Positions 7,250-14,621 of a stretch of DNA of 16,495 bases are shown piece after piece. A program made the position numbers and the translations under genes. The notes beneath the pieces are model-generated. The model saw only the letters and a program-made list of their open reading frames with translations, did no database searches and had not been told where the DNA came from. Position 1 is the stretch's first letter, and each line of letters opens with the position of its first letter. Source of the stretch: Bin87 sp034423575. GTDB taxonomy: Bacteria; Chloroflexota; Dehalococcoidia; Lucifugimonadales; UBA3495. The stretch spans positions 1-16,495 of the forward strand of contig DAOUIF010000043.1 in the NCBI GenBank assembly GCA_034423575.1, in the 5' to 3' direction.

Positions 7250-8062
7250 CTACGCGCCGCCATCGACGGTGCGCACAAACTCAAGGGTTCTAGCCGCCAA
7301 CTTGTCGGGGATTTCCACCTTCATGTTGTGACCCACGTCGTCGATGAGTTCGAGATGTGCGTTGGGCATTCGCTCGGCCATCAGGCTCTGGATCTCAGGC
7401 GGCGTGATGTCGTCGCGGGACGCTCCCAGGATCAACGTCGGAACAGTGATATCCGGCAGTAGAGGCGAGAGGTCTGCCGCGAGCAGGCAGCCCTGAAGGG
7501 CGATTACCTCGGACGCGGCGGTCCTGGCTCCTTCATCCGCGTACCACTGGATCACCGCGTCGGGAGTGTCCGGGCCGAATCTCTTGTCAGTGTCGGCCAG
7601 CAGCCAGGCTCTGGTCCCTTGCTGCTCCAAAATCCCGCGCCAGGGCGCCGCGTCCATGTTGGCGCCCATCTGGGCCAACCTGGGCGTGGAAGCCACCAGC
7701 GTCAGGCTCAGCAGACGGTCGGGATGGTTATGTGCGAATTGGAGGCTGACGATGCCTCCTGCCGACGCCCCGACCAGGTGGGTACGATCAATTTCCAGCG
7801 CGTCCAGGACGCGGGTAATGTCACCGGCCAGATCAGCCAGATCGAACGGGTCGCCAAGACTCTTGCGCGTGCCGGCGTGGCCGCGCATGTCGAAACGCAC
7901 GACCTGGCGATGCCGCGCCAGCGTCGGCACCCACGGTCGCCAGCGGTGCAGATTGCCGCCGGCGGCGTGATGGAGCAAGATCGGCGCGTCCTCGCGCCAG
8001 GGGTCTGAAAAATCGTCCACGTGATAGTGAAACTGGTCTCCGCTCAGGTCCAGGATCGGCAT
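7250..8062 (-). CDS. Alpha/beta hydrolase, 3-oxoadipate enol-lactonase-like
   Basis: The 270-residue protein is a soluble alpha/beta-fold hydrolase. Its oxyanion region LLHHAAGGNLHRW (29-41), FDMRGHAGT (57-65), nucleophile elbow VGASAGG with Ser100, acid in GASRDDITPP (Asp217 or Asp218) and DVGHNMKVE with His245 complete the catalytic triad. The overall pattern is like PcaD/enol-lactonase and related esterases; the reaction is not certain. The frame stays open 60 codons upstream, but that extension is Arg/His/Pro-rich and unlike the family. The ATG at 8062 has a GGAGG 6 nt upstream on its strand. The gene converges on the aminotransferase (31 nt between stops) and diverges from the amidohydrolase across a 207-nt gap. 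Confidence 0.88.
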   Translation of the reverse strand: MPILDLSGDQFHYHVDDFSDPWREDAPILLHHAAGGNLHRWRPWVPTLARHRQVVRFDMRGHAGTRKSLGDPFDLADLAGDITRVLDALEIDRTHLVGASAGGIVSLQFAHNHPDRLLSLTLVASTPRLAQMGANMDAAPWRGILEQQGTRAWLLADTDKRFGPDTPDAVIQWYADEGARTAASEVIALQGCLLAADLSPLLPDITVPTLILGASRDDITPPEIQSLMAERMPNAHLELIDDVGHNMKVEIPDKLAARTLEFVRTVDGGA

Positions 8063-8148
8063 TGTTCCTCCGCGTAATCGTAGGTGCGTTCGCGCCCTTC
8101 GGCAACGCCGGCGGTGCGGGTGCGGCCTTCGGTGCTGCGGACAAGCAT

Positions 8149-8154
8149 ATCCTA
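8149..8154 (-). promoter_or_regulatory. Candidate -10 box of the divergent alpha/beta hydrolase
   Basis: On the minus strand TAGGAT lies 86 nt before the ATG at 8062, inside the divergent gap 8063-8269. It shares the form TAGGAT with the box at 5948. There is no -35 match, so support is weak. Confidence 0.25.
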
Positions 8155-8229
8155 CGGGAGAATTGTCGATGCGACGGTTTGCGGAAGGATGACATAGCGG
8201 CGGAGTCCGCCGGCGTCGCCGTGAGTGTG

Positions 8230-8235
8230 TAGAAT
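8230..8235 (+). promoter_or_regulatory. Candidate -10 box of the amidohydrolase gene
   Basis: TAGAAT preceded by TGTG lies 34 nt before the ATG at 8270. The string TAGAATGCG recurs on the minus strand ahead of the CMD-family gene (14240-14248), which makes chance less likely. Confidence 0.4.
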
Positions 8236-8269
8236 GCGGCAAGATGCATCCGCGAGGAGGGAAGCGGCC

Positions 8270-9820
8270 ATGGCACTATCTCTGATACGGGGCAAGCACG
8301 TTGTCTGCAAGGTCACCAGTCCCAACTCGGCAGACGTCGTCGATGACGGAGCGGTGCTGCAACGCGACGGTGTCATCGAAGCAATTGGGGACTACCGCGA
8401 GCTCAGCCGTCAGCATCCCGATGCCGAGGTCATCGGCTCCGGCAACCACATCGTGATGCCCGGGCTGGTCAACGACCACTTCCACGTCGGCTTGTCCCCA
8501 TTCCAAATGGGCGCGCCGGACCTGCCGCTGGAAATGTGGAGCCTGCACCGCATCGGCGTTCGGGCCATCGATCCCTACCTGGACCAACTCTACGGCGCGG
8601 TCCAGATGATCGAAACCGGCACCACCACCGTGCAGGCGATTCACTCGACCCCTCGGGGAACCGGCCCGGTGAGCATGGAGATCGCGGACAAGGTGGTGGG
8701 AGCGTACCAGGCCTCCGGGATGCGGGTTTCCTACGCTCCCTCGGTTGTGGATCAGAACTCCATGGTTGCTGGCGCCGGCGGCGGTGAAGCCGATTTCGCC
8801 GCCCGCATGCCTCCCGACCTGGCCGAACGGTACCAGTCCTTCATGGCCCCCGGCTACCGCCCGGTTGATGAAATCATGCCCGTCCTGGAAGATGTCTGCC
8901 GGAAATATGGCGACAATCGGCACGAACGGGTTCAGGTGACGATGGCGCCCAGCAACGTGCACCGCTGTTCTGACGAACTGCTCATGGCAATCAAGGAGCT
9001 GGCGGGACGCCACAGCACCGGCATCCACATCCACCTGCAGGAGACGGTCTACCAGAAGCTGTACGGCCACACCGCTTACGGCAAGACGCCCGTGCAACAC
9101 CTCCACGAAATCGGGTTTCTGGGTCCGGAAGTAGTCTGCGGCCACAGCGTGTGGGCGACCGAGGAAGACCTGAGCATCATGGCGGCCACCGGCACCAACA
9201 TCTGCCACAACGCCAGTTCCAATCTGCGGCTGCAGAGCGGGATTGCCCCAATGGGCCGGATCCTGGCGGCCGGCATCAAGGTTGCCATCGGCAGCGACGA
9301 GGCCGGCCTGAACGACGACAAGGACCTGTTCCAGGAGATGCGGCTGGTGCTCAAGATCCACAGGGTGCCCGGAATCGACCTCGAACCCCCGACGTCCCAT
9401 CAGGTCCTGGAGATGGCGACGGCCAACGGAGCCTACGCCAGTTGGTTCGGCGACCGCATCGGCACCCTGGAACCGGGCAAGCGGGCGGACATGACGTTGG
9501 TGGACCTACGCAACATCGCGGAGCCCTTCCTGGACCCCCGGGTGTCGGTGGTGGACGCATTGGTACACCGGGCGCGGGGCATCGACGTGGACACTGTACT
9601 GGTGGACGGCGAGGTGATACTGCGCGACGGGCAACTGACCCGGGTGGACAAGGAAGAACTGTTCCGGGAGCTGAAATCGGCTCTGGATCGGCCGCTGACC
9701 GCTCAGGAGGAGGGACGGCGAGAACTGGCCTCGCTGGTGGAGCCACATTTGAGGCGGTTCTACAGCGGAACCATGCCGCAGGATGCTCAGCCGTTCACGG
9801 CGTACAACGCGCGCTCCTGA
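8270..9820 (+). CDS. Amidohydrolase-family metal-dependent deaminase/hydrolase (ATZ/TRZ/SAH-deaminase-like)
   Basis: The 516-residue enzyme belongs to the cytosine/guanine deaminase branch of the amidohydrolase superfamily, which removes amino or chloro groups from ring substrates. Metal and catalytic residues are visible: HxH at His70/His72 (GLVNDHFHVGL), HIHLQE with His255 and Glu258, GHSVW with His292, and GSDEAGLND with Asp343. The N-terminal beta domain and the C-terminal GTLEPGKRADMTLVDL return segment are typical. The reading frame opens upstream at 8225, but GAGGAGG (8254-8260) is 9 nt before the ATG at 8270 and the preceding codons overlap the likely -10 box. Family members include S-adenosylhomocysteine/methylthioadenosine deaminase and chlorohydrolases; the substrate here is unknown. 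Confidence 0.9.
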   Translation: MALSLIRGKHVVCKVTSPNSADVVDDGAVLQRDGVIEAIGDYRELSRQHPDAEVIGSGNHIVMPGLVNDHFHVGLSPFQMGAPDLPLEMWSLHRIGVRAIDPYLDQLYGAVQMIETGTTTVQAIHSTPRGTGPVSMEIADKVVGAYQASGMRVSYAPSVVDQNSMVAGAGGGEADFAARMPPDLAERYQSFMAPGYRPVDEIMPVLEDVCRKYGDNRHERVQVTMAPSNVHRCSDELLMAIKELAGRHSTGIHIHLQETVYQKLYGHTAYGKTPVQHLHEIGFLGPEVVCGHSVWATEEDLSIMAATGTNICHNASSNLRLQSGIAPMGRILAAGIKVAIGSDEAGLNDDKDLFQEMRLVLKIHRVPGIDLEPPTSHQVLEMATANGAYASWFGDRIGTLEPGKRADMTLVDLRNIAEPFLDPRVSVVDALVHRARGIDVDTVLVDGEVILRDGQLTRVDKEELFRELKSALDRPLTAQEEGRRELASLVEPHLRRFYSGTMPQDAQPFTAYNARS

Positions 9821-9844
9821 CGGCACACGGCCGCGGGGGTGCCG
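9821..9844 (+). terminator. Hairpin abutting the amidohydrolase stop (no U-tract)
   Basis: CGGCAC (9821-9826) pairs with GTGCCG (9839-9844) around a 12-nt GC-rich loop that begins right after the TGA. There is no T-run, so the terminator role is only a suggestion. Confidence 0.25.
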
Positions 9845-9894
9845 CGATCTCGCCCTGGCAGTGAATCACGCCGCCACCCTGCTTTCGCGAGTGC

Positions 9895-9900
9895 TAATAT
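9895..9900 (+). promoter_or_regulatory. Candidate extended -10 before the 662-residue hydrolase
   Basis: TGCTAATAT (9892-9900) fits the extended -10 pattern with hexamer TAATAT, 72 nt before the TTG start at 9973. No -35 is seen. Confidence 0.35.
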
Positions 9901-9972
9901 CGACACGTAAACCGGCAACCGAACCCGGATACTCCTGAACACACTATCGGCCGTTGGCCCATCGGAGGCATC

Positions 9973-11961
9973 TTGGCTATCACAGAACTGGAAATCACCA
10001 AGCGGAGCAGCTTCGCCTCCGGCGAGAGCTTTGGCGATGTGGGGGCGTATGAGCTCCTGGAAGGCACCGCCCACTACGCGGTGGACCCGTTGCACCAGCG
10101 AAACCAGGGGATCACGGACCTGGACCTGGCGCCGCGCAACGCCGACGGCAAGGTGGAGTTTTCGGCGGACTTCGCGATGCTCCAGCCGGTAAATCTCGAC
10201 CGGGGTAACCGGCGCATTCTGTTCGACGTAGTCAACCGGGGCCGGAAAACCGCGTTGAGCCTGAACAGCGTCCCCACGGCCAACGACCCCACGTCTCCCC
10301 TGGAAGCCGGCAACGGCTACCTGATGCGCCGGGGCTACACCGTGGTCTGGGGCGGGTGGCAGGCCGACGTCCCGCCAACGCCCGGCCTTATCGGCATGCA
10401 CGCGCCGGAAGCCATCGGCCCCCAGGGTCCGCTGACGGGCAAGATCATGTGCCAGTTCCAGTGCAACGAACCAACGAACGTGTTCCTGCTGGCCGACCGG
10501 CAGCACCTGCCCAATCCCGCCGCCGATCCCGAAGAAGCAGACGCGACGCTGACGGTGCGCGACCTGCCCAACAGCCCGGCCACGGCCGTTAACCGGGACC
10601 AGTGGTCCTTCGTCCGGGTTGAGGACGCCGATCTGGAGCCACAGCACAACCATATCTACATGCCCTCCGGGTTCGAGCCGGGGAAGATCTACCAACTGGT
10701 GTACACCACCACCGGCAGCAGGATCGTGGGTCTGGGGTTCGCCGCCATGCGGGACGTTGTCTCCTTCCTGAAGCACGCTCCAGCGTCGGCCGGCAATCCC
10801 TGCGCCGACGCCATCGGCTACGCCTACGCCATGGGCCGTTCCCAGAGCGGGCGCTTCCTGCGCCAGTACATCCACGTTGGCATCAACGAGGACGAGGAGG
10901 GCCGGCCGGCACTGGACGGGATCATTCCCCACGTGGCGGGCGGGATGCGCGGCGAATTCAACCTTCGCTTCGGGCAACCATCCAAGGATGTCTGCTACAT
11001 CATCCCGGAAATGTTCCCCTTCACGGACACCCTGCAGACCGACCCGGTGACTGGAGCGCAGGGATCCCTGCTCGAAACCCTGGAGCGTCGGGGAAACGTG
11101 CCGAAGATCATGTTCACCAACACCTCCGCGGAGTACTGGCGCGGCGATGCCGCACTGATCCACACCGACCTGGAGACCCTGACCGACGCGGCGGAGTCAG
11201 CGTCAGTGCGCCGGTATCACTTCGCCGGCTGCCAGCACGGCTCCGGTGACTTCCCGCCCATCGAGATCCGGGCCAACGACGGCATCAAGGGACAGCTTCC
11301 CTTCAACAGCGTGGACTACGCGCCGTTGCTGCGGGCCGCGCTGGACAACCTGGACCGCTGGGTGACCACGGGCGAGGAGCCCCCCGCCAGCCGCCATCCC
11401 AGCCTGAACGACGGCACGGCGGTGGAGTCGCACACGCTGCTGGAGCGGTTTGCCCAAATTCCCGGCGTGCCGGTGCCAACGGAGACCACCCGGGCGATCC
11501 GGCTGGACTACGGCCCGGAGTCGCATCTGGGACGCACCATCAAGCTGCCAGCCGACGAGGGGGAGGAGTTCCCGGCCCTGGTTGCAGACATCGACGAGTC
11601 GTTCAACGAACGGCGGGGCATCTGCTTGCCGGACCTGACCGTCCCGGTGGCCACGTACACCGGCTGGAACCTGCGGGACGAGAGCATCGGCAACCCTGGC
11701 CTCTTCATCGGCATCACCGGCGGCCTGGCCGGCTGGACTCTGCCGCTGCCGGCGACGCGGGCCGAGCGGGAGGCCACAGGAGACCCGCGCCTGTCTATCG
11801 AGGAACGCTACGCCGACCGCGAGGACTACCTCGGAAAAGTGAACCGCGCCGCGATGGATCTGGTTGAGGAGGGCTACCTGCTGGAGGAAGACGTGGCCGA
11901 GGTGCTGGAGCTGGCGGGACGGAAGTATGACTACTGGGCGGGCGACGGAGACAAGTGCTGA
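9973..11961 (+). CDS. Large alpha/beta hydrolase-domain protein (Abhydrolase_10-like)
   Basis: The 662-residue protein matches the pattern of the 'alpha/beta hydrolase domain-containing' family seen in xenobiotic- and steroid-degrading bacteria; the reactions of most members are unknown. The N-terminus (SFGDVGAYELLEGTAHYAVD) is typical of the family, which supports the TTG start at 9973 with GGAGG four nt upstream. The catalytic core shows GRSQSGRFLRQYIH with the nucleophile Ser290 and AGCQHGSGDFP with the probable His422. NTSAEYWRGDAALIHTD between them is conserved in the family, and the acid residue may lie there. A C-terminal half (about 480-662) with GWNLRDESIG and EERYADREDYL completes the usual length, so the gene is intact. 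No signal peptide is evident. A VOC-fold gene follows 49 nt later and is probably co-transcribed. Confidence 0.87.
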   Translation: MAITELEITKRSSFASGESFGDVGAYELLEGTAHYAVDPLHQRNQGITDLDLAPRNADGKVEFSADFAMLQPVNLDRGNRRILFDVVNRGRKTALSLNSVPTANDPTSPLEAGNGYLMRRGYTVVWGGWQADVPPTPGLIGMHAPEAIGPQGPLTGKIMCQFQCNEPTNVFLLADRQHLPNPAADPEEADATLTVRDLPNSPATAVNRDQWSFVRVEDADLEPQHNHIYMPSGFEPGKIYQLVYTTTGSRIVGLGFAAMRDVVSFLKHAPASAGNPCADAIGYAYAMGRSQSGRFLRQYIHVGINEDEEGRPALDGIIPHVAGGMRGEFNLRFGQPSKDVCYIIPEMFPFTDTLQTDPVTGAQGSLLETLERRGNVPKIMFTNTSAEYWRGDAALIHTDLETLTDAAESASVRRYHFAGCQHGSGDFPPIEIRANDGIKGQLPFNSVDYAPLLRAALDNLDRWVTTGEEPPASRHPSLNDGTAVESHTLLERFAQIPGVPVPTETTRAIRLDYGPESHLGRTIKLPADEGEEFPALVADIDESFNERRGICLPDLTVPVATYTGWNLRDESIGNPGLFIGITGGLAGWTLPLPATRAEREATGDPRLSIEERYADREDYLGKVNRAAMDLVEEGYLLEEDVAEVLELAGRKYDYWAGDGDKC

Positions 11962-12010
11962 GTTCGTCGCCGGGCTCGATGTTTGCCGAAATCTGAAAAG
12001 GAGGAGCGCC

Positions 12011-12388
12011 ATGCCGTTGCAGTTGGACCACACCATCGTTCCCGCTTACGACAAGGTGAAATCCGCGGAGTTCATCGCCCGCATCTTTGGGCTGAGTTAC
12101 AACGGCCCGTGGGGCCACTTCGCGCCGGTCAAGGTCAACGACATCCTGACCCTGGACTTCGATGACTCCGACAACCCGCGCTCCAATCACTACGCTTTCC
12201 TGGCCTCGGACGATGAGTTCGACGGGATCCTGCAGCGCATCAAGGACGAAGGTGTCGTCTTTGGCAGCGGGCCCCGCTCCCGAACGGACGGTGAGATCAA
12301 CCACCTGCATCAAGGGCGCGGATTCTACTTCGAGTGCGAAAACGGCCACGTGTGGGAGGTCATCACCCACACGTACATCACCGATTGA
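12011..12388 (+). CDS. VOC-family (glyoxalase/dioxygenase-fold) protein
   Basis: This 125-residue single-domain protein has the vicinal oxygen chelate pattern: LDHTIVPAYD with His7, SNHYAFLASDDEFDGILQRI with His60, and GRGFYFECENGHVWEVIT with Glu116, the usual His/His/Glu metal set. VOC proteins of this size act as metal-dependent lyases, dioxygenases or isomerases, usually as dimers; the reaction here is unknown. The frame runs upstream into the preceding gene, but AGGAGG (11999-12004) sits 6 nt before the ATG at 12011. It follows the large hydrolase on the same strand and converges with the hydrolase at 12405, leaving only 16 nt between the stops. Confidence 0.85.
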   Translation: MPLQLDHTIVPAYDKVKSAEFIARIFGLSYNGPWGHFAPVKVNDILTLDFDDSDNPRSNHYAFLASDDEFDGILQRIKDEGVVFGSGPRSRTDGEINHLHQGRGFYFECENGHVWEVITHTYITD

Positions 12389-12404
12389 GGCGGGCAGCGG
12401 CGGC

Positions 12405-13211
12405 TCACGTGTCGCCAGCGCCGGCGGAGGCATTGACTCGGCCGGCATAGCGCGTCATGAAACCCCGAATGGCGCTGAAATACTGCTGGAAGCCCACGTA
12501 CATCAGGTCGTTGTGTCCGGCCCCGGGAATGATCTCCAGGTGTTTGTGGGCGGTTTGCAGCTTGTTGAACATATCCACAGCGTCGGCCAGGGGCGCCGAT
12601 TCGTCCCATTGGCCGTGGATTACCAGCGCGGGAACGTCGATGGCAAAGAACCTGGCCTGGTAGTCATCCTCCAGCGCCTGAGTGGCCTCTGCGTCAAGTC
12701 CCTCGGCTACGCGTCCCAGGTTGGGGCGCCCGCTCTCTATGATGACGCCGTTGATCCGGCCGGCCGCGGTTATGGCCAGTTCCCCGGCAGAGTGACGGCC
12801 CATGGAGCGCCCCATGACGTAGAGCGGGCCCGTGAACCGCAGCGCCCGCATGGTCTCTTGCAGCCAATCCAGGACCTCGTGGGCGTCCGACAGTATGGCG
12901 TTGAAGCCGGGCGATCCGCTGGACGCGCCGAATCCCCGGTAGTCCGCGACAAAAAAGTTTGCGCCGATCGCGTTGTAATGCGGAGCGATTTCGTCGTAAC
13001 GGGCGACGTTCTCGCCACCGCCGTAGAAAAACAGCACCGTGGGATTCTGGCGTCCTACCGCAAAAAACCGGCACGACAGAACCGTCCCGTCGCCCATGGT
13101 AACCCCGTAGTCCACCGCGCCATCCGGGGTTTCGCTCCAGCCCCGCAATGGGTGGAAAGAGCGGGCCGACGTTTCGGCGTTGTCCAGCACTGAGTAATCA
13201 ACGGCAGCCAT
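12405..13211 (-). CDS. Alpha/beta hydrolase of the BEM46/ABHD13-like type
   Basis: The 268-residue protein has FFYGGGENVARYDEIA (61-76), VADYRGFGASSGSP (88-101), the nucleophile elbow MGRSMGRHSA with Ser136, HGQWDESAPLADA with Asp203, and GAGHNDLMY with His233, forming a complete Ser-Asp-His triad. The pattern resembles BEM46/ABHD13-like serine hydrolases; the substrate is not known. The ATG at 13211 has GGAGG 7 nt upstream on its strand. It lies 79 nt downstream of the CMD-family gene on the same strand, so the two may form an operon. A 6-bp stem-loop sits in the gap just after the CMD stop. Confidence 0.88.
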   Translation of the reverse strand: MAAVDYSVLDNAETSARSFHPLRGWSETPDGAVDYGVTMGDGTVLSCRFFAVGRQNPTVLFFYGGGENVARYDEIAPHYNAIGANFFVADYRGFGASSGSPGFNAILSDAHEVLDWLQETMRALRFTGPLYVMGRSMGRHSAGELAITAAGRINGVIIESGRPNLGRVAEGLDAEATQALEDDYQARFFAIDVPALVIHGQWDESAPLADAVDMFNKLQTAHKHLEIIPGAGHNDLMYVGFQQYFSAIRGFMTRYAGRVNASAGAGDT

Positions 13212-13269
13212 GGCGGTTCCTCCAGCGATGGTGATCCAGGTTCTGTGGTCGAGCGGGCCACGGCGATGG

Positions 13270-13288
13270 CAACCGCCGGGACCGGTTG
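13270..13288 (-). other. Intercistronic hairpin after the CMD-family gene
   Basis: CAACCG and CGGTTG pair perfectly around a 7-nt loop, two bases past the stop codon of the CMD gene and before the hydrolase gene. No T-run follows in the transcript direction. It may be a weak terminator or an RNA-stability hairpin. Confidence 0.35.
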
Positions 13289-13290
13289 CT

Positions 13291-14067
13291 TCAGTCCCAA
13301 GCCTCGGCCGCTATGGAGATGGCGTTCAGCGCCGCCGGATAGCCCGCGTACCCTCCGGTCTGGATGAGCACCTCCACCATTTCCTCTTTGGAAAAACCCA
13401 CCCGAAGCCCAGCACGCAGCAGGTTTCGCAACTGCCCGTCGGCCCGCAGCGCCGTGAGGGAGGCCGTGGCGCATACGACCCTGGATTTCAGGTCCAAACC
13501 GGGGCGGAAGAAGATCTCCCCAAACCCGTACTGGTAGGTGAGCACCCGCAGGTCGGGCGCCAGGTCCATCAGCGCGCTGGCGTAACCCTCCTGTCCTTGA
13601 GCGCCGAAGAGCCGTTCCCGCAACTCGCGCCCTCGCGCCTCCATTTCTTCGAGACTGAGTTCGGGCACCTCTGTCTGCGGCGGCTCGATCCCCCTCTCAC
13701 GGAAAGCCTCGTGCACCAGTTCCAGCGAGTTGACCGCCGACGGGAACCCCGCATAGAGGGAACACTGGATTGGCACTTCCTGGATCTCCTCGGGGTCCAG
13801 TCCCATGCTCAACGCACTGTGGACGTAGGTCTGAAACTGCGAAAGGCGCTGGAGCGAGGTCAGGACGGACAGAGTCGCCAGCATCCTGTAGCGGATGTCC
13901 AGGCCGGGTCGGGACCATACCGCTCCGAAGATTGCCTCGCCGGTATAGTTTCTCAAGCCGGGGATGCTGGCCGTCGCCCGGGGCCTTTCCCGTACCGGAT
14001 ACGTGCCGTGTTGCAGGCGTTCCCTGATCTCGTTGCCCTTGCGCCTCAGTTCCTCGCGACTAGTCAT
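13291..14067 (-). CDS. Tandem carboxymuconolactone-decarboxylase (CMD/AhpD-fold) protein
   Basis: The 258-residue protein contains two CMD-like repeats, at about 40-125 and 165-256. Each has the 'RPGLD.r.R...t..sLtaL......l......aL..G.....e...v..q...YAG.PaA.N' pattern (for example EVPIQCSLYAGFPSAVNSLE and EVLIQTGGYAGYPAALNAIS). Members decarboxylate gamma-carboxymuconolactone in the protocatechuate pathway or act as AhpD-like reductases; the CxxC of AhpD is absent here. The His usually found before the 'R.AL..G' turn appears as Tyr81 in repeat 1 and Leu217 in repeat 2, so activity is not assured. The frame extends 69 codons upstream, but the ATG at 14067 has a GGAG 8 nt upstream and starts a normal N-terminus (MTSREELRRKG). 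Confidence 0.87.
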   Translation of the reverse strand: MTSREELRRKGNEIRERLQHGTYPVRERPRATASIPGLRNYTGEAIFGAVWSRPGLDIRYRMLATLSVLTSLQRLSQFQTYVHSALSMGLDPEEIQEVPIQCSLYAGFPSAVNSLELVHEAFRERGIEPPQTEVPELSLEEMEARGRELRERLFGAQGQEGYASALMDLAPDLRVLTYQYGFGEIFFRPGLDLKSRVVCATASLTALRADGQLRNLLRAGLRVGFSKEEMVEVLIQTGGYAGYPAALNAISIAAEAWD

Positions 14068-14280
14068 TGCGTAACTCCAAATGCCATTTTGAAATGATCC
14101 CAGAACCGGCGGCGTACTGCATCCGTCGCTCACGCCGCTCGGGAATCCACGCCTCACGTTGTCCGCAATAGCGCTTTTGAAAAGCCTGGCAGGTCTTGGA
14201 CCAACCGGCTGCGAGATCCCGAGGGGCACAGCCGCAGTGCGCATTCTACCCGCTTCGAGCGGCTGCCGGCACATTCTATG
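14068..14280 (-). promoter_or_regulatory. Leader of the CMD-family operon with two TAGAAT boxes
   Basis: This stretch has no gene I can support. On the minus strand TAGAAT occurs at 14278-14273 and again at 14248-14243, each followed by GYG (TAGAATGTG, TAGAATGCG), as ahead of the amidohydrolase gene. They lie about 175-205 nt before the ATG, a long leader. A 13-nt dyad GCTTTTgAAAAGC (14173-14185) lies between and could be an operator. All of this is pattern only. Confidence 0.35.
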
Positions 14281-14371
14281 ACCAGAACCCCGAGGGGCGA
14301 TCCGGGCGCGAAGGCGGAATGGTCAACAAAGAGGGGGACAAGACACGCCCAGGACGATTGGCGTTCGTTGC

Positions 14372-14503
14372 GATTACCCGCACCGTGTACTGGGCACGGT
14401 GGCCAAGAGGGTCGCAATTTTCATGTCGGGCCCGGCTACCCGGTTCAGCCGGTATGGTTGCCAGCGAATTCCTGCCCTGTTGAAACGCGCCGGATGGGAG
14501 AGG
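14372..14503 (+). pseudogene. Scrap of an IS3-family transposase (OrfB, HTH_21 region)
   Basis: In the frame that includes 14450 the plus strand reads ATRFSRYGCQRIPALLKRAG followed by W and E. This is the hallmark 'RYGYRRI.ALL.RAGW' segment of IS3-type OrfB transposases, found just before their DDE core. Upstream the similarity fades (GVRCDYPHRVLGTVAKRV), and downstream the frame ends after a few unrelated residues in a stop near 14522. No rv-integrase core follows. This is therefore a fragment of about 25-40 codons, with no terminal repeats that I can identify. Confidence 0.6.
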
Positions 14504-14621
14504 AATCTACGATCGACATCGTGAGCGTCACCCGCGGCATCGTCGTCGACTTCGATGATGCCGATGCCGATGCCTCCCGGTGTCCAAGTGAGGATCGCCA
14601 GCCGCCCGCCGCAACGCGCCC

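Noticed and set aside
8063..8242. N-terminal extension of the alpha/beta hydrolase up to 8242
   Set aside because: Low-complexity Arg/His/Pro residues; the good ribosome site belongs to the ATG at 8062.
9787..11163. Minus-strand frame of 458 codons
   Set aside because: Antisense to the large hydrolase gene; His/Gln/Val-rich shadow sequence without a family pattern.
12162..13193. Plus-strand frame of 343 codons
   Set aside because: Overlaps the VOC gene out of frame and the hydrolase gene antisense; both of those have complete catalytic motifs.
13210..14097. Plus-strand frame of 295 codons
   Set aside because: Exact shadow of the CMD-family gene, which has a ribosome site and two conserved repeats.
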